Assembly (NCBI GenBank): GCA_020062665.1
Contig: JAGUVW010000083.1
Span: 1-64,000 of the forward strand
Direction of reading: 5' to 3'
DNA: 64,000 nt
Source: Pseudomonadales bacterium
Lineage (GTDB): Bacteria > Pseudomonadota > Gammaproteobacteria > Pseudomonadales > Ketobacteraceae
Position 1 is the stretch's first letter. Every line of letters starts with the position of its first letter. Below the pieces are notes generated by a model. It was not told where the DNA came from and searched no databases. It saw nothing but the letters and a program-made list of their open reading frames with translations. This document shows positions 9,744 through 19,176 of this stretch, piece by piece. A program made the translations under genes and the position numbers.

Positions 9744-10124
9744 ATGCACAACCCGCGAACATGGATACTGAATCTGGGAGGCTGCCTGCTGTCACTGGCC
9801 ACCTCATCGGCCTGGGCTTTTGGCGAAGCCCGTGGCATCGACGGATTCCGCGTACTGGATGCTGCCCGTTATCAGGTTTTCAGCGAACGGGGCATCGGCG
9901 CGTTCAACCTGATCGCACAGTCCAATACCCTGCACAATGTGTGCTTTTTCTACGCCACCGAAAAACCTTTCAAACGGCTGGAAGGCATCACCATCACCCA
10001 GACTACCGCCAAAGGCGACCGCAAACTGACGGAATTCAACGTGCAGAACGGCTGTGTCGAATTCGAATTCCGCGAAAAAGAAAATCTGCCGGTGCAAATC
10101 GAATTTGTGGACATGCATCGCTGA
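9744..10124 (+). CDS. hypothetical exported protein
   Basis: 126-aa protein of unknown function with a Sec signal peptide (hydrophobic NLGGCLLSLATSSAWA, cleavage after SAWA at about residue 24). The mature part is beta-rich with two cysteines that could form a disulfide. The start at 9744 is supported by CAGGAG 8 nt upstream; an earlier in-frame start would overlap the cupin gene. I do not recognise the family. Confidence 0.7.
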   Translation: MHNPRTWILNLGGCLLSLATSSAWAFGEARGIDGFRVLDAARYQVFSERGIGAFNLIAQSNTLHNVCFFYATEKPFKRLEGITITQTTAKGDRKLTEFNVQNGCVEFEFREKENLPVQIEFVDMHR

Positions 10125-10210
10125 CCAGCGGTGCAGCGGCGCGACGCGGCTGGACTACACTGAACTACACTGAACCCGAGTTGATGAAGTCCGCCGGAGG
10201 CTTTGCCATC

Positions 10211-10579
10211 ATGGATCAATTCGTTACCGTCATTCCCGAGCTGGGCCTTGTCCGCATCACCCATGACGACGAAATCGATCTGTCCATCATGCTGACCACC
10301 CGGCGGGCAGCGGGACGCCGTCTGCGTGAGCACAACTTCCATCGCCTGCTGATCGACGTGCGCCAGGTGCCGCGTCCGCCGCAAACGCTCGACAGTTTTG
10401 AAATTGCCTCGTCCCATCATCTGGATCTGCCTGCCGACGTGCGGGTGGCTTTGCTGGTGGCTCCACGTCACGAGCCCGACGCCCGTTTCAGCGAAAACGT
10501 GTCCCAGAACCGGGGCTTCAACCTGCAGCTCTTCACCGCAGAAGCCGACGCCCTGGCCTGGCTGGCCGAATCCCCTTGA
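10211..10579 (+). CDS. hypothetical protein, possible STAS/SpoIIAA-like fold
   Basis: 122-aa soluble protein. The strand-helix pattern (VIPELGLVRITHDDEID, FHRLLIDVRQVPRPPQ, DVRVALLVAPRHEPDAR, FNLQLFTAEADALAWL) resembles small STAS/SpoIIAA-like domains, ending with the usual aromatic AWL segment. The start is set by GGAGG at 10196-10200. Function is unknown. Confidence 0.65.
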   Translation: MDQFVTVIPELGLVRITHDDEIDLSIMLTTRRAAGRRLREHNFHRLLIDVRQVPRPPQTLDSFEIASSHHLDLPADVRVALLVAPRHEPDARFSENVSQNRGFNLQLFTAEADALAWLAESP

Positions 10580-10673
10580 TCCCAACGCACATGGATTTGT
10601 CGTTTCCTGTCATTGCCGGGCGGGTTGGGCCTTAGTACAGTCGCTTTACATCAAAAAAGCGGACTCGACAGTC

Positions 10674-11702
10674 ATGGATCTCAGCAAGAATCAGCGCGTG
10701 CGCCTGGAACCCCAGGACGAATACACCCATCCCATTGAAGCAGCGAAGAATTTCAACGAAAGCATGTACATCAACCTGTTCGATCCGGCGCAGAAAGCCG
10801 GCGGCTGGTTCCGCGTGGGCAACCGCCCCAACGAAGGCTATGCGGAAGTGTCCTGCTGCGTGTATTTTCCCGATGGCCGCGTGGGCTTCATGTTCCAGCG
10901 CCCCACAATCAGCGGTAACGCCGCCATTGCCGCCGGCGGCATGAAGTTCGACGTGATCGAACCCTTCCGCCGCCTGACACTGACTTACAGCGGCAAGCTG
11001 TGCATCCTGCGCAACCCCGCCGACATGGCCGATCCCAAGGCCGCCTTCGCCAGCAACCCCATCGTGCCCTGCACCGTCAGCATCGAGTACGAAGGCGTGT
11101 CGCCCATGTACGGCGGCGAAGCGCTGGATGAAAACGGCAACCCCATACAAGAGAACCCGGAAGAATCCTTCGCCCGCGCCCACTACGAACAGCACATGGC
11201 CGGCAAAGGCGAAATCCGCGCCGGCGACGAAGTGTTAACGCTCAACGGCTTCGGCCTGCGCGATCACTCCTGGGGCCCCCGCTACTGGCAGAACCTGTAC
11301 TGGTACCGCTGGATTCCCATGAATTTCGGCGCCGACTTCGCCATGAACGTCTCCATCGTGCAGATGGCCAGCGGCCGCCAGCACATCTGGGGCATGGTGT
11401 TGAAGAACGGCCGTTATCACCTGCTGGAACACGCCACACTGGACACCGTTTACGACGCCGATGGCGCCTCCTCCACCCTGAAAATCCACGCCCGCACCGA
11501 TGAAGCGGAATACAACGTGGAAGGCAAAGTGCTGTCGCTGATTCCCCTGCGCAACCGCCGCCAGAAAGACAACGGCGAGTGGATGAACACGCGCATCACC
11601 GAAGGCTTCGCGGAATTCCACTGCAACGGTAAAGTCGGCTATGGCATGGCGGAATATCTCGACCAGATCGTGGACGGCGTGCCCGTGGGGAATGCCGGGT
11701 GA
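10674..11702 (+). CDS. uncharacterised DUF7064/DUF7065-like protein
   Basis: A 342-aa soluble protein without signal peptide, rich in beta strands and Trp/Tyr (GLRDHSWGPRYWQNLYWYRW). The layout is two tandem beta-barrel-like halves, as I recall for DUF7064/DUF7065 proteins (CrtC/AttH lipocalin-like). Such genes often sit with APH-type phosphotransferases and acyl-CoA enzymes. Its stop overlaps the start of the phosphotransferase gene by 4 nt (GTGA). Enzymatic activity is unknown; a hydrophobic ligand is only a guess. Confidence 0.7.
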   Translation: MDLSKNQRVRLEPQDEYTHPIEAAKNFNESMYINLFDPAQKAGGWFRVGNRPNEGYAEVSCCVYFPDGRVGFMFQRPTISGNAAIAAGGMKFDVIEPFRRLTLTYSGKLCILRNPADMADPKAAFASNPIVPCTVSIEYEGVSPMYGGEALDENGNPIQENPEESFARAHYEQHMAGKGEIRAGDEVLTLNGFGLRDHSWGPRYWQNLYWYRWIPMNFGADFAMNVSIVQMASGRQHIWGMVLKNGRYHLLEHATLDTVYDADGASSTLKIHARTDEAEYNVEGKVLSLIPLRNRRQKDNGEWMNTRITEGFAEFHCNGKVGYGMAEYLDQIVDGVPVGNAG

Positions 11703-12688
11703 GCACGGCAGGATTTTCGGCTGAACTCGCAGCAGCTGCACGCCGTGCACTGAATCAGGATTGCGCGGTGGAAGGACTGGCCCGGCTGTCCGGCGGCGCG
11801 TCGGCGGAAACCTGGCGCTTCGAACTGGTGTGCGGCACACAGCGCACCGGCTGCATTCTGCGGCGCAGCGCCACCGCCGAACGGGATCGCTTTTCCACCT
11901 CCATCAGCAAGTCCACCGAGGCACAACTGCAGCGGCTGGCCCGCACACAGGGCGTGCCTGCGCCGCAGATTCTGTTTGAACTGCAGCCGGACGACGGCCT
12001 GGGCGAAGGCTATGTGATGGCGCGGGTGGAAGGCGAAACCCTGGCGCCCAAAATCCTGGCGCTGCCACAACTGGAAAATGCGCGCAGCAAGCTCACTGCC
12101 CAGTGCGGTGAATTGCTGGCGCGGCTGCATCGCATCGACAGCAAACAGATTCCCTCCGGCCTGACCGATCAATCCGCCCTGCCCCAATTGCAGCAGCTGG
12201 AAGCCCTGTACCGCAGCTTCGAACAGCCACAGCCGATCTTTGAATACGGTTTTCGCTGGCTACGGGAGAACGCGCCAACAGCGCCGTCACTCGCGCTGGT
12301 GCACGGCGATTTCCGCAACGGCAATCTGGTGGTGGATGAAAACGGCATCGCCGCTGTGCTGGACTGGGAACTGTCGCACCTGGGCGATCCGGCGGAGGAT
12401 CTGGGCTGGCTGTGCGTGCGCTCCTGGCGTTTTGGCAAGCCGCAGAATCCTGTCGGCGGTTTCGGCCAGCTCGACGAACTGTTGCGCACCTACGCCAACG
12501 CCGGCGGCGAAACCATCACTCCCGAGCGCGTGCGCTACTGGCAGGCCTTTGGCACCCTGCGCTGGGGCGTGATCTGCCTGTTCCAGGTATTCAGCCATTT
12601 ACGCGGCGAACAACATTCCGTGGAACTGGCCGCCATCGGCCGCCGCGTGTCCGAAACCGAATTCGACCTGCTGGAGTTGATCTGCTGA
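11699..12688 (+). CDS. APH/phosphotransferase family kinase
   Basis: 329-aa aminoglycoside-phosphotransferase-fold protein starting at GTG 11699. The catalytic loop LVHGDFRNGNLVV (HGD...N) and the metal-binding VLDWELSHLGDP (D) are intact, so an active small-molecule kinase is expected. The sub-group resembles bacterial ACAD10-like phosphotransferases linked to acyl-CoA metabolism rather than antibiotic resistance. It is fused by 4-nt and 1-nt overlaps to its neighbours in a three-gene unit. Confidence 0.85.
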   Translation: MSTAGFSAELAAAARRALNQDCAVEGLARLSGGASAETWRFELVCGTQRTGCILRRSATAERDRFSTSISKSTEAQLQRLARTQGVPAPQILFELQPDDGLGEGYVMARVEGETLAPKILALPQLENARSKLTAQCGELLARLHRIDSKQIPSGLTDQSALPQLQQLEALYRSFEQPQPIFEYGFRWLRENAPTAPSLALVHGDFRNGNLVVDENGIAAVLDWELSHLGDPAEDLGWLCVRSWRFGKPQNPVGGFGQLDELLRTYANAGGETITPERVRYWQAFGTLRWGVICLFQVFSHLRGEQHSVELAAIGRRVSETEFDLLELIC

Positions 12689-13050
12689 TGCCAACCGATC
12701 GCCCGACCGCCGTGGAAATCCTGCAGGCCATCGATGGATTCCTGCAGGACAAAGTCGCCCCACAACTGGATGTTCACAGCCAGTTTCATCTGAAAGTCAC
12801 GCGCAATCTGCTGGGTTTGCTGCAGCGGGAATGGCAGCAGCGGGATGATTTCCGCCAGCAGGAATTGCAGCGACTGCATGCCTTGCTGGACAACGACAGC
12901 GACGATCTGGAAACCCTCAACCGGGAACTGTGCGAAGCCATCCGCACCGGCACCCTGGGCATGGACAATCCCGCGCTGCAACAGCATCTGCAAGCCACTG
13001 CCCGCGCCAAGCTGGCCATCGACAACCCGCGCTATCTGGCGGGCCGCTGA
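12688..13050 (+). CDS. DUF6285 domain protein
   Basis: 120-aa, mostly alpha-helical protein beginning MPTDRPTAVEILQAIDGFL, a pattern I associate with DUF6285, which is regularly found immediately after an APH-type phosphotransferase. Its ATG overlaps the phosphotransferase stop (TGATG). It is probably a partner or regulatory subunit; no catalytic motif is seen. Confidence 0.75.
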   Translation: MPTDRPTAVEILQAIDGFLQDKVAPQLDVHSQFHLKVTRNLLGLLQREWQQRDDFRQQELQRLHALLDNDSDDLETLNRELCEAIRTGTLGMDNPALQQHLQATARAKLAIDNPRYLAGR

Positions 13051-13185
13051 TCCCTCACAAATGTGAATATTCCCCATCTGGCGTTGCTGCACAGTGCGGC
13101 GGCGTCCTGGCGCTACTGACACCGGCAGCGCCGTCGCACACTTCCTGACGAGACAACCGGTCTCGACATTCAGGGAGAAACTCAC

Positions 13186-14526
13186 ATGACATTTCGCGAT
13201 CACGCGGGAAACAGCATCAGCGGCACCACGGCGGAAAGCCTGGCCGCTTTCGAACAGGCCTGCCATGAACTGCGCTGCTATAGCGACGATCCGGTGGCCA
13301 CGGTGGAGCGCGCGCTGCACGCCAGCCCCTCCATGACCATGGCGCATATTCTGAAAGCCTGGCTGCATCTGCTGGGCACCGAGCCCGCCGGACTGCCGGT
13401 GGCACGACAAAGCCTGGACGCAGCGCGGCACCTGCCCGCCAACGACCGTGAACACGGTCATCTGGCGGCGATTGCCAAGGTGCTCGACGGCCAGTGGCGC
13501 ACCGCCGGGCGCATTCTGGAAGATGTGTCCGCCACCTATCCCCGCGATGCGCTCGCGCTGCAGGCTGGACACCAGATCGACTTCTTCACCGGCGATGCCC
13601 GCATGCTGCGCGATCGCATTGCCCGCGTGTTGCCGGCGTGGTCGGCCAGCGTGCCCGGCTATCACGCGGTGCTGGGCATGTATGCGTTTGGTTTGGAGGA
13701 ATGCGGCGACTACGCGCAGGCCGAACGTTTTGGCCGCGAAAGCGTGGCACTGGAACGGCGCGATGGCTGGGGCTGGCACGCGGTGGCGCACGTAATGGAA
13801 ATGCAGAAACGCACCCGCGACGGTATCGAGTGGCTGCGTGCAGATACCGATGCATGGTCGCAGCAGAGTTTCTTCGCCGTGCACAACTGGTGGCATCTGG
13901 CGCTGTTCCATCTGGATCGCGGTGAACCCGACGCAGCGCTGCGCCTGTTTGACGGCCCAATTCACGGCGCCCGTTCCAGCGCAATTCTGGATCTGATCGA
14001 CGCATCGGCATTGTTGTGGCGTCTGCAAACACGCGGCGTGGCGATTGGCGATCGCTGGCAATCGGTGGCCGACATCTGGGCACCGCTCGCCGGCCACGGC
14101 AACTACGCCTTCAACGATTTTCACGCGATGATGGCGTTTGCCAGCGCACAGCGGCCGAAAGCCTGCACCGCCGTGATTGCTTCACTGGAACGCAGCGCCC
14201 GCGGCGACAATGACAGCGCCGCGTTCGCCCGCGAAGTGGGGCTGGACGCCACCCGCGCCATCGAAGCGTTCGCGCAGGGACGCTACAACGAAACCGTGCG
14301 CCTGTTGCGGCCACTGCGCAGCTACGCCCATCGCTTCGGCGGCAGCCACGCGCAGCGGGATCTGATCGACCTCACCCTGATCGAAGCCGCCCGCCGTGCC
14401 GGTATGTTGCCACTGGTCAACGCACTCACCGCCGAACGGGCCGCCCGCGTTCCCCATAGTCCACTGGCACAGCTACTACAGCGCAACGCCGCCAACAACA
14501 GCAACGAGGAATACGCCCATGCTTGA
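13186..14526 (+). CDS. TTC38-like tetratricopeptide repeat protein
   Basis: 446-aa cytoplasmic protein with helical repeats throughout, resembling the TTC38 family (ALHASPSMTMAHILKAWL, WGWHAVAHVMEMQKRTRDGI, FFAVHNWWHLALFHLDRG). A good ribosome-binding site (AGGGAGA) precedes ATG 13186. It overlaps the following GNAT gene by 8 nt. TTC38 proteins have no firmly established function. Confidence 0.8.
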   Translation: MTFRDHAGNSISGTTAESLAAFEQACHELRCYSDDPVATVERALHASPSMTMAHILKAWLHLLGTEPAGLPVARQSLDAARHLPANDREHGHLAAIAKVLDGQWRTAGRILEDVSATYPRDALALQAGHQIDFFTGDARMLRDRIARVLPAWSASVPGYHAVLGMYAFGLEECGDYAQAERFGRESVALERRDGWGWHAVAHVMEMQKRTRDGIEWLRADTDAWSQQSFFAVHNWWHLALFHLDRGEPDAALRLFDGPIHGARSSAILDLIDASALLWRLQTRGVAIGDRWQSVADIWAPLAGHGNYAFNDFHAMMAFASAQRPKACTAVIASLERSARGDNDSAAFAREVGLDATRAIEAFAQGRYNETVRLLRPLRSYAHRFGGSHAQRDLIDLTLIEAARRAGMLPLVNALTAERAARVPHSPLAQLLQRNAANNSNEEYAHA

Positions 14527-15127
14527 TCTGGCCTTTGCATCTACCCATCGCGTGCCACACCCCATTCAGCTGACAGCCGACGACGCCGCGCCCTGTGTCG
14601 ATCTGATGCTGCTGGCGTTTGCCAACGATCCCTGCGTGCGCTGGCTGTTTCCCGACGCGGCGCGCTATCGGGAATTTTTTCCCGCTTTTGTCAGAGCATT
14701 TGGCGGCAATGCCTGGACGCTGGGCACCGGAACGCGCATCGGCCAGCAGGCAGCAGCACTCTGGTTGCCACCCGGCACCGGCATTGATGAAGCGGCGGTG
14801 GTGGACTTGGTGGAGCGTGGCGCACCGCCGGCAAAACAGGCCGAGTCAATGCAACTCCTCGAGGCCATGGGGCACTTCCATCCGCAGGAACCGCACTGGT
14901 ATCTGCCGCTGATCGGCACCGATCCCACTGCACAAGGACGCGGCCTTGGCTCGGCACTGCTGCAACACACGCTGGGCACCTGTGATGCCGATGGATTGCC
15001 TGCGTATCTGGAATCCACCAACGAACGTAACGTGCCACTGTATCGGCGCCATGGTTTTGAAATCGTCAAGGTGTTGCGTGTGGGCAGTTGCCCGCCGCTC
15101 ACACTGATGCAGAGGCCACCGCGCTAG
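14519..15127 (+). CDS. GNAT family N-acetyltransferase
   Basis: 202-aa protein with a GNAT domain. The acetyl-CoA loop is seen in IGTDPTAQGRGLGSALLQHT (Q/R-x-x-G-x-G/A) and the C-terminal strand in YLESTNERNVPLYRRHGF. It resembles acetyltransferases with a long N-terminal helix region. The start overlaps the TPR gene by 8 nt. It ends 4 nt into the convergent AraC regulator gene. The substrate is unknown. Confidence 0.85.
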   Translation: MLDLAFASTHRVPHPIQLTADDAAPCVDLMLLAFANDPCVRWLFPDAARYREFFPAFVRAFGGNAWTLGTGTRIGQQAAALWLPPGTGIDEAAVVDLVERGAPPAKQAESMQLLEAMGHFHPQEPHWYLPLIGTDPTAQGRGLGSALLQHTLGTCDADGLPAYLESTNERNVPLYRRHGFEIVKVLRVGSCPPLTLMQRPPR

Positions 15128-16083
15128 GCGTTTTGTCTGGCACGGCGATAGGCACCGGGCGGCACGCCGATTTCCCGTGTGAACGCGCGGGTGAATGTGG
15201 ATTCGGATTCGTAGCCGACCTCGGCGGCAATTCTGCCGATGGCCACTGCCGTGTCGCTCAGTCGCTGGCATGCGAGCGACATGCGCCAGCGGGTGAGGTA
15301 CGTAATCGGCGGCACGCCCAGCATGCGCACGAAACGTTCGGCAAAGGCAGAGCGCGACAGCAACGCTTCATCTGCCAGTTCTTCCGTCGTCCAGGGATGG
15401 GCGACACGGGCATGCAGCGCCGCCAATGCACGGGCCAAGGGTGGATCACGCAGCGCGGCAAACCAGCCGGTGGCTTCCGGCGGCAACTGCTCGATATGCT
15501 CACGCACCGCCTCGACAAACAGCAACTCCGACAGACGCGCCAGCATCTCCTGCGCGCCGGCCTGCCGGGTGGCCCAGGCGCTGGCGGCATAGCGGAACGA
15601 GCTTTCCACCCACTCGGCACAAGGGCGATCCCGCATCGACGCCACCAGCAACGGCGGCAGCGATTCCAGCAGCAGATTGCCCGTCACCGCCGTTGCCAGA
15701 TAACCGCAGACAAAATGGGAAACAACCGCGTCACTGCCAAAATCAACCTGCGCCAGATCAAGCTGCGTTGGCTTGCTGATCAGCGCCTCCGCATCCAGCG
15801 GCGGCAACGCCAGATCACTGCCAATCAGGTGCGGATCATTGCGCGCCAGCACAATCAGATCACCGGCACCGCACACACGCGGCTCCCCACTGCCCACCCG
15901 CACGGTCAACTGCCCATCCAGCACATAGTGAAACGCAATCAACCCACCAGTGACAGGCATGTCCGGCGCGCAATCCTCTTCTGTCACCTGTGACTTCACA
16001 CACCAGGGCGAACGGAAATTGGCGTCGAGAAATACACCACCGGACAGACGCAACGCACGCAGAAGATCAGACAGGGCATCCAT
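15124..16083 (-). CDS. AraC family transcriptional regulator
   Basis: 319-aa regulator. The N-terminal ~190 residues are a cupin-type sensor domain (AraC-binding/Cupin_6-like, with FHYVLDGQLTVRVG and GDLIVLARNDPH). The C-terminal ~100 residues hold two helix-turn-helix motifs (LADEALLSRSAFAERFVR and IGRIAAEVGYESESTFTRAF). Its target is unknown. Confidence 0.9.
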   Translation of the reverse strand: MDALSDLLRALRLSGGVFLDANFRSPWCVKSQVTEEDCAPDMPVTGGLIAFHYVLDGQLTVRVGSGEPRVCGAGDLIVLARNDPHLIGSDLALPPLDAEALISKPTQLDLAQVDFGSDAVVSHFVCGYLATAVTGNLLLESLPPLLVASMRDRPCAEWVESSFRYAASAWATRQAGAQEMLARLSELLFVEAVREHIEQLPPEATGWFAALRDPPLARALAALHARVAHPWTTEELADEALLSRSAFAERFVRMLGVPPITYLTRWRMSLACQRLSDTAVAIGRIAAEVGYESESTFTRAFTREIGVPPGAYRRARQNA

Positions 16084-16160
16084 GGGAGATTACCCCACCG
16101 TTTGCAAACAGCTTGTGCTTCGGCATGATCACGTTCCCCGGGTAGCGAATGGATTCAGTA

Positions 16161-16919
16161 TCAGCCACGCGCTTCCGATAGCGTTGCAATGATAGGCGCG
16201 CCTTTCGTCACAATGATCGTGTGCTCGAATTGCGCGGAAAGATTCGCGGGATGACCGAGCAGCGTCCAGCCATCGTCTGCCTCGGCGACATGGGTGCTTT
16301 GCGTGGACAGAAACGGCTCGATCGCAATCACCTGCCCAAGCCGGAGCCGGCGTGTATCCTGACGATCGAAGTAACCGACGATACCTTCCGGTTCCTCGTG
16401 CAGACTCCGCCCGACACCATGGCCGGCCAGATTCCTGATGACCTTGAAGCCGTGCGCCTTGGCCGTGCGCTGAATCGCCTTTCCGATCTGGTTGATGGGC
16501 GCACCGGCTTTGGCTTCCGCCAGCGCGTTTTTCAGCGCCAGCTGGGTGGCATGACACAAGCGCGCCTTGACGCTGCTAACCGGCGGAACCACCATCGTGC
16601 CGCCGGTATCGGCAAAGTAGCCCTCCAGCTCGGCAGACACATCCACATTCACGATATCGCCAGCCTTGATAACCCTGCCACCGGGAATACCGTGCGCCGC
16701 CTCTTCATTGATGCTGATACAGGTGTAACCGGGAAAGTTGTAGGTCACCTTGGGCGCCGACTTTGCGCCATACTGCGCCAGCATCTCGCCACCCAGTTTA
16801 TCCAGTTCGGCGGTGGTCATGCCCGGCTCGATGGCGCTCAGCATGGCGTCACGCACGCGGGCAACAACCCGGCCGGTTTTCAGGATGCCGTCGATGTCGT
16901 GCTGGTTTTCTACCGTCAT
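16161..16919 (-). CDS. map: type I methionine aminopeptidase
   Basis: 252-aa M24 peptidase that removes N-terminal methionine from nascent proteins. The metal-ligand motifs are in place: NVDVSAELEGYFADTGGT (D, D), GHGVGRSLHEEP (H), AIEPF (E) and SAQFEHTIIV (E). ATG 16919 gives the expected N-terminus; an upstream in-frame codon at 16988 would overlap the flavin reductase gene. It is not in the usual map-rpsB context, so it may be a second copy. Flavin reductase and GNAT genes lie upstream on the same strand. Confidence 0.9.
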   Translation of the reverse strand: MTVENQHDIDGILKTGRVVARVRDAMLSAIEPGMTTAELDKLGGEMLAQYGAKSAPKVTYNFPGYTCISINEEAAHGIPGGRVIKAGDIVNVDVSAELEGYFADTGGTMVVPPVSSVKARLCHATQLALKNALAEAKAGAPINQIGKAIQRTAKAHGFKVIRNLAGHGVGRSLHEEPEGIVGYFDRQDTRRLRLGQVIAIEPFLSTQSTHVAEADDGWTLLGHPANLSAQFEHTIIVTKGAPIIATLSEARG

Positions 16920-16981
16920 GGGTTTACCTCGATTCTGCCAATGAATTGCCAACGTCGTGAGTATTGCACGGCACACCAACG

Positions 16982-17530
16982 TCAACAAAAGGGAAGTTTT
17001 GCGCGCATCATGCGCTTGCGGCTTATCCTGCGCCCATCCACGATGAACGTGCCGTCGCCCACGGCGTGCAGCGTTCGCTTGTCCTTGCGCTCGTCATCCA
17101 CCCAGGCGGCGATCGCCTCGAGCACCACGATGTTGTGCTTCCTGATGATATCAACCACTTTGCATTCAATATTGGCCCAGCATTCCTGTATCAGCGGCGC
17201 CTGAACATGCTTTGCCTTGGCGGGCGTGAGCATGAACGTTGCGAACTTGTCGGTATCGGTGCCGGAACAGGTGCCCACCCCCACCACCGTATCAATCAGA
17301 TCTGCCGTTGGAATCGCAAGCACGCATTCCTTGGTCTTGCGCAGCGCTGTATAGGAATGGCTCCAGGCACCGGTGGTGATCGCAAACCGCGGGCTGAAGT
17401 CCAACACCATGGTCCACGAAATCGTCATCACATTGCTGTGCTTGCCATCGTTCGTCGTCACCAGCACCACCGGGCCAGACTCCAGTAACGTAAATGCCCG
17501 CTCAAGGGGCAACGGCCGAAAACGCTTCAT
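16982..17530 (-). CDS. flavin reductase family protein
   Basis: 182-aa FMN-binding split-barrel protein. The motif VVLVTTNDGKHSNVMTISW and the downstream FAITTGAWSHSYTALRKTKECVLAIP-type region (Ser/His/Thr pattern) match flavin reductase/FlaRed proteins. It overlaps the upstream GNAT gene by 29 nt, indicating a common transcript. Partner and substrate are unknown. Confidence 0.85.
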   Translation of the reverse strand: MKRFRPLPLERAFTLLESGPVVLVTTNDGKHSNVMTISWTMVLDFSPRFAITTGAWSHSYTALRKTKECVLAIPTADLIDTVVGVGTCSGTDTDKFATFMLTPAKAKHVQAPLIQECWANIECKVVDIIRKHNIVVLEAIAAWVDDERKDKRTLHAVGDGTFIVDGRRISRKRMMRAKLPFC

Positions 17531-18008
17531 GAAATGTCACCACACCTTGTGGAATCGAAGAGCCGAAGGCAAGCACCTGAAAATATTCCGCCGGAATGCC
17601 GGGATACACCAAGCCGGGTTCGGGTTTGAAACCGAAGCGCTGATAGTAGGCGGGATCACCCACCAGCGCACAACCGGCAGCACCGGTTGAGCGCAGCCAG
17701 CCCAGCGTCGCGCGCATCAACTGCGAACCGATCCCGCAATGCTGTACATCCGGCGCAACTGAAATTGGCCCCAGGCCGAACCAGCGGGTTGCACCGTCCG
17801 ACATAATCACTGGCGACAACGCAACATGGCCCACCAACCGGCCATCCTGTTCAGCCACCAGCGACAACGACAGCGCCCCTGCCTTGCGCAGCGCCTTCAC
17901 AATGAATTGCTCGGTGTGACTGGTGTGGGGCGCGTTCAGGAACGCCGCCTCGGTCAGGGTGGTGATGGCGTCGATGTCGGCGGGCGTTTCGTTGCGAATG
18001 TTGAGCAT
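17502..18008 (-). CDS. GNAT family N-acetyltransferase
   Basis: 168-aa acetyltransferase of the YhbS type. The acetyl-CoA loop is VAPDVQHCGIGSQLMRATL, followed by CALVGDPAYYQRFGF, a combination typical of this subfamily. It starts 16 bp after the methyltransferase gene and overlaps the flavin reductase gene. The substrate is unknown. Confidence 0.9.
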   Translation of the reverse strand: MLNIRNETPADIDAITTLTEAAFLNAPHTSHTEQFIVKALRKAGALSLSLVAEQDGRLVGHVALSPVIMSDGATRWFGLGPISVAPDVQHCGIGSQLMRATLGWLRSTGAAGCALVGDPAYYQRFGFKPEPGLVYPGIPAEYFQVLAFGSSIPQGVVTFHEAFSAVAP

Positions 18009-18024
18009 AAAAATCCCTGGCCTG

Positions 18025-18726
18025 TTAGAGGGACTGGCGCCGGGAAAACCACCCGTGCATCAAACCAGCCTGAAAAAACTGCACGGGCCTGTCAAAACCG
18101 GCAGCCTCAATGATCGCTGCAACCACCGAGGGCGGCAGAATGGCCACGTCTTTCGCGTAGGCTGCGCGCGTGCGCTCCACGACATCCGGCTGAATGTCAA
18201 CGGATGCCATCAGGTGGAGCCACACACGGAGGAGCGCGTCGTACTCGCTGGAACGCACATCCGACGCCAAATCCGCACTGACCAGTATGCCCGATGGCTT
18301 CAGCCTACCGGCAATCGAGCGAAAGAACGCCGTGCGCGCATCCGGTTCAAGAATGAACTGCGACACCAGAAAACAGGTCGCACCATCATAGAGTCCGTTG
18401 TCGGCAAGTGATTCCAGGTATCCCTCGTGAAAATCGCAACGGGATAAAAAGCCGTCCGCCCTGGCCCGCTCCCGGCATACCTCGATCATGGCGCCCGATG
18501 GATCGACTGCGGTGAAAGTCCAGCGCGGAAACGCCTGGGCGAGGAATGCCAACTCGGCGCCCGTGCCCGCACCAACGCAGAGAACGCGGGCATCGGCAGG
18601 CAGACCCGACAAAACCGATCCAAGCAGAAAATGCAGACAATCGCGAATGGGCGACATTCTGGCCCATTGCTTGTCATAACCCGGCGCCTGCTGATCGAAA
18701 AGGGTTTTCAGTTCTTCTTGCTGCAT
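18025..18726 (-). CDS. class I SAM-dependent methyltransferase
   Basis: 233-aa protein with SAM-binding motif I in RVLCVGAGTGAELAFLA and the acidic motif II in FTAVDPSGAMIEVCRERA; the C-terminal half fits a class I methyltransferase fold. The substrate is unknown. Its start overlaps the end of the upstream hypothetical gene by 19 nt. Confidence 0.9.
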   Translation of the reverse strand: MQQEELKTLFDQQAPGYDKQWARMSPIRDCLHFLLGSVLSGLPADARVLCVGAGTGAELAFLAQAFPRWTFTAVDPSGAMIEVCRERARADGFLSRCDFHEGYLESLADNGLYDGATCFLVSQFILEPDARTAFFRSIAGRLKPSGILVSADLASDVRSSEYDALLRVWLHLMASVDIQPDVVERTRAAYAKDVAILPPSVVAAIIEAAGFDRPVQFFQAGLMHGWFSRRQSL

Positions 18727-19151
18727 GAAGTTTCTCTCTTTTTACTATGGAAATCCCGGTGACAATGAACAGTCAACAAAGTGCAGGGGGCCTTACCACC
18801 GAGGTCTTCCAACGACACCGGGCTGGTGCAGATAGGGTTGAAGGGCCTCATCATCCCAGACTTGGACTTCGAAGTAATGTTCAAAACAGACACCCTGTCA
18901 TTGGGAAGCGCTGAAATCGGAATCTGCACACTCACATGATTGCCATTCAATGAATGGAACCACTTGGACTCACCCAAAACAAAGTATACGGGATACTTCC
19001 GGTTGGGCTTGCCTCCGCGCGCTACGAAACAGTCCCTGAGTTTTTTCTCAACCATCATCCGCGTTTTCAGATAATCAATGCCGAACCTACGGTGGTAATG
19101 TGGATCGGATTTGTGACGATTCAACATCTCCAGAAATATCGGGCTATCCAC
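18708..19151 (-). pseudogene. hypothetical protein gene, probably frameshifted
   Basis: The open frame encodes 147 aa from GTG 19151. The first ~85 residues look like a normal protein (YHRRFGIDYLKTRMMVEKKL, YPVYFVLGESKWFHSLN). After about position 18895 the tail becomes Ser/Lys/Cys-rich, while another minus-strand frame reads FEHYFEVQVWDDEALQPYL and stops at 18793, which looks much more like a natural C-terminus. I infer an indel or internal deletion near 18885-18905. The family is not recognised; a short natural protein cannot be excluded. Confidence 0.5.
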
Positions 19152-19176
19152 CCCGTCGTCCAGCTCGGATACGCGG

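Noticed and set aside
10155-10176. Short direct repeat ACTACACTGA
   Set aside because: Two copies of ten bases only; likely chance or slippage, with no associated feature.
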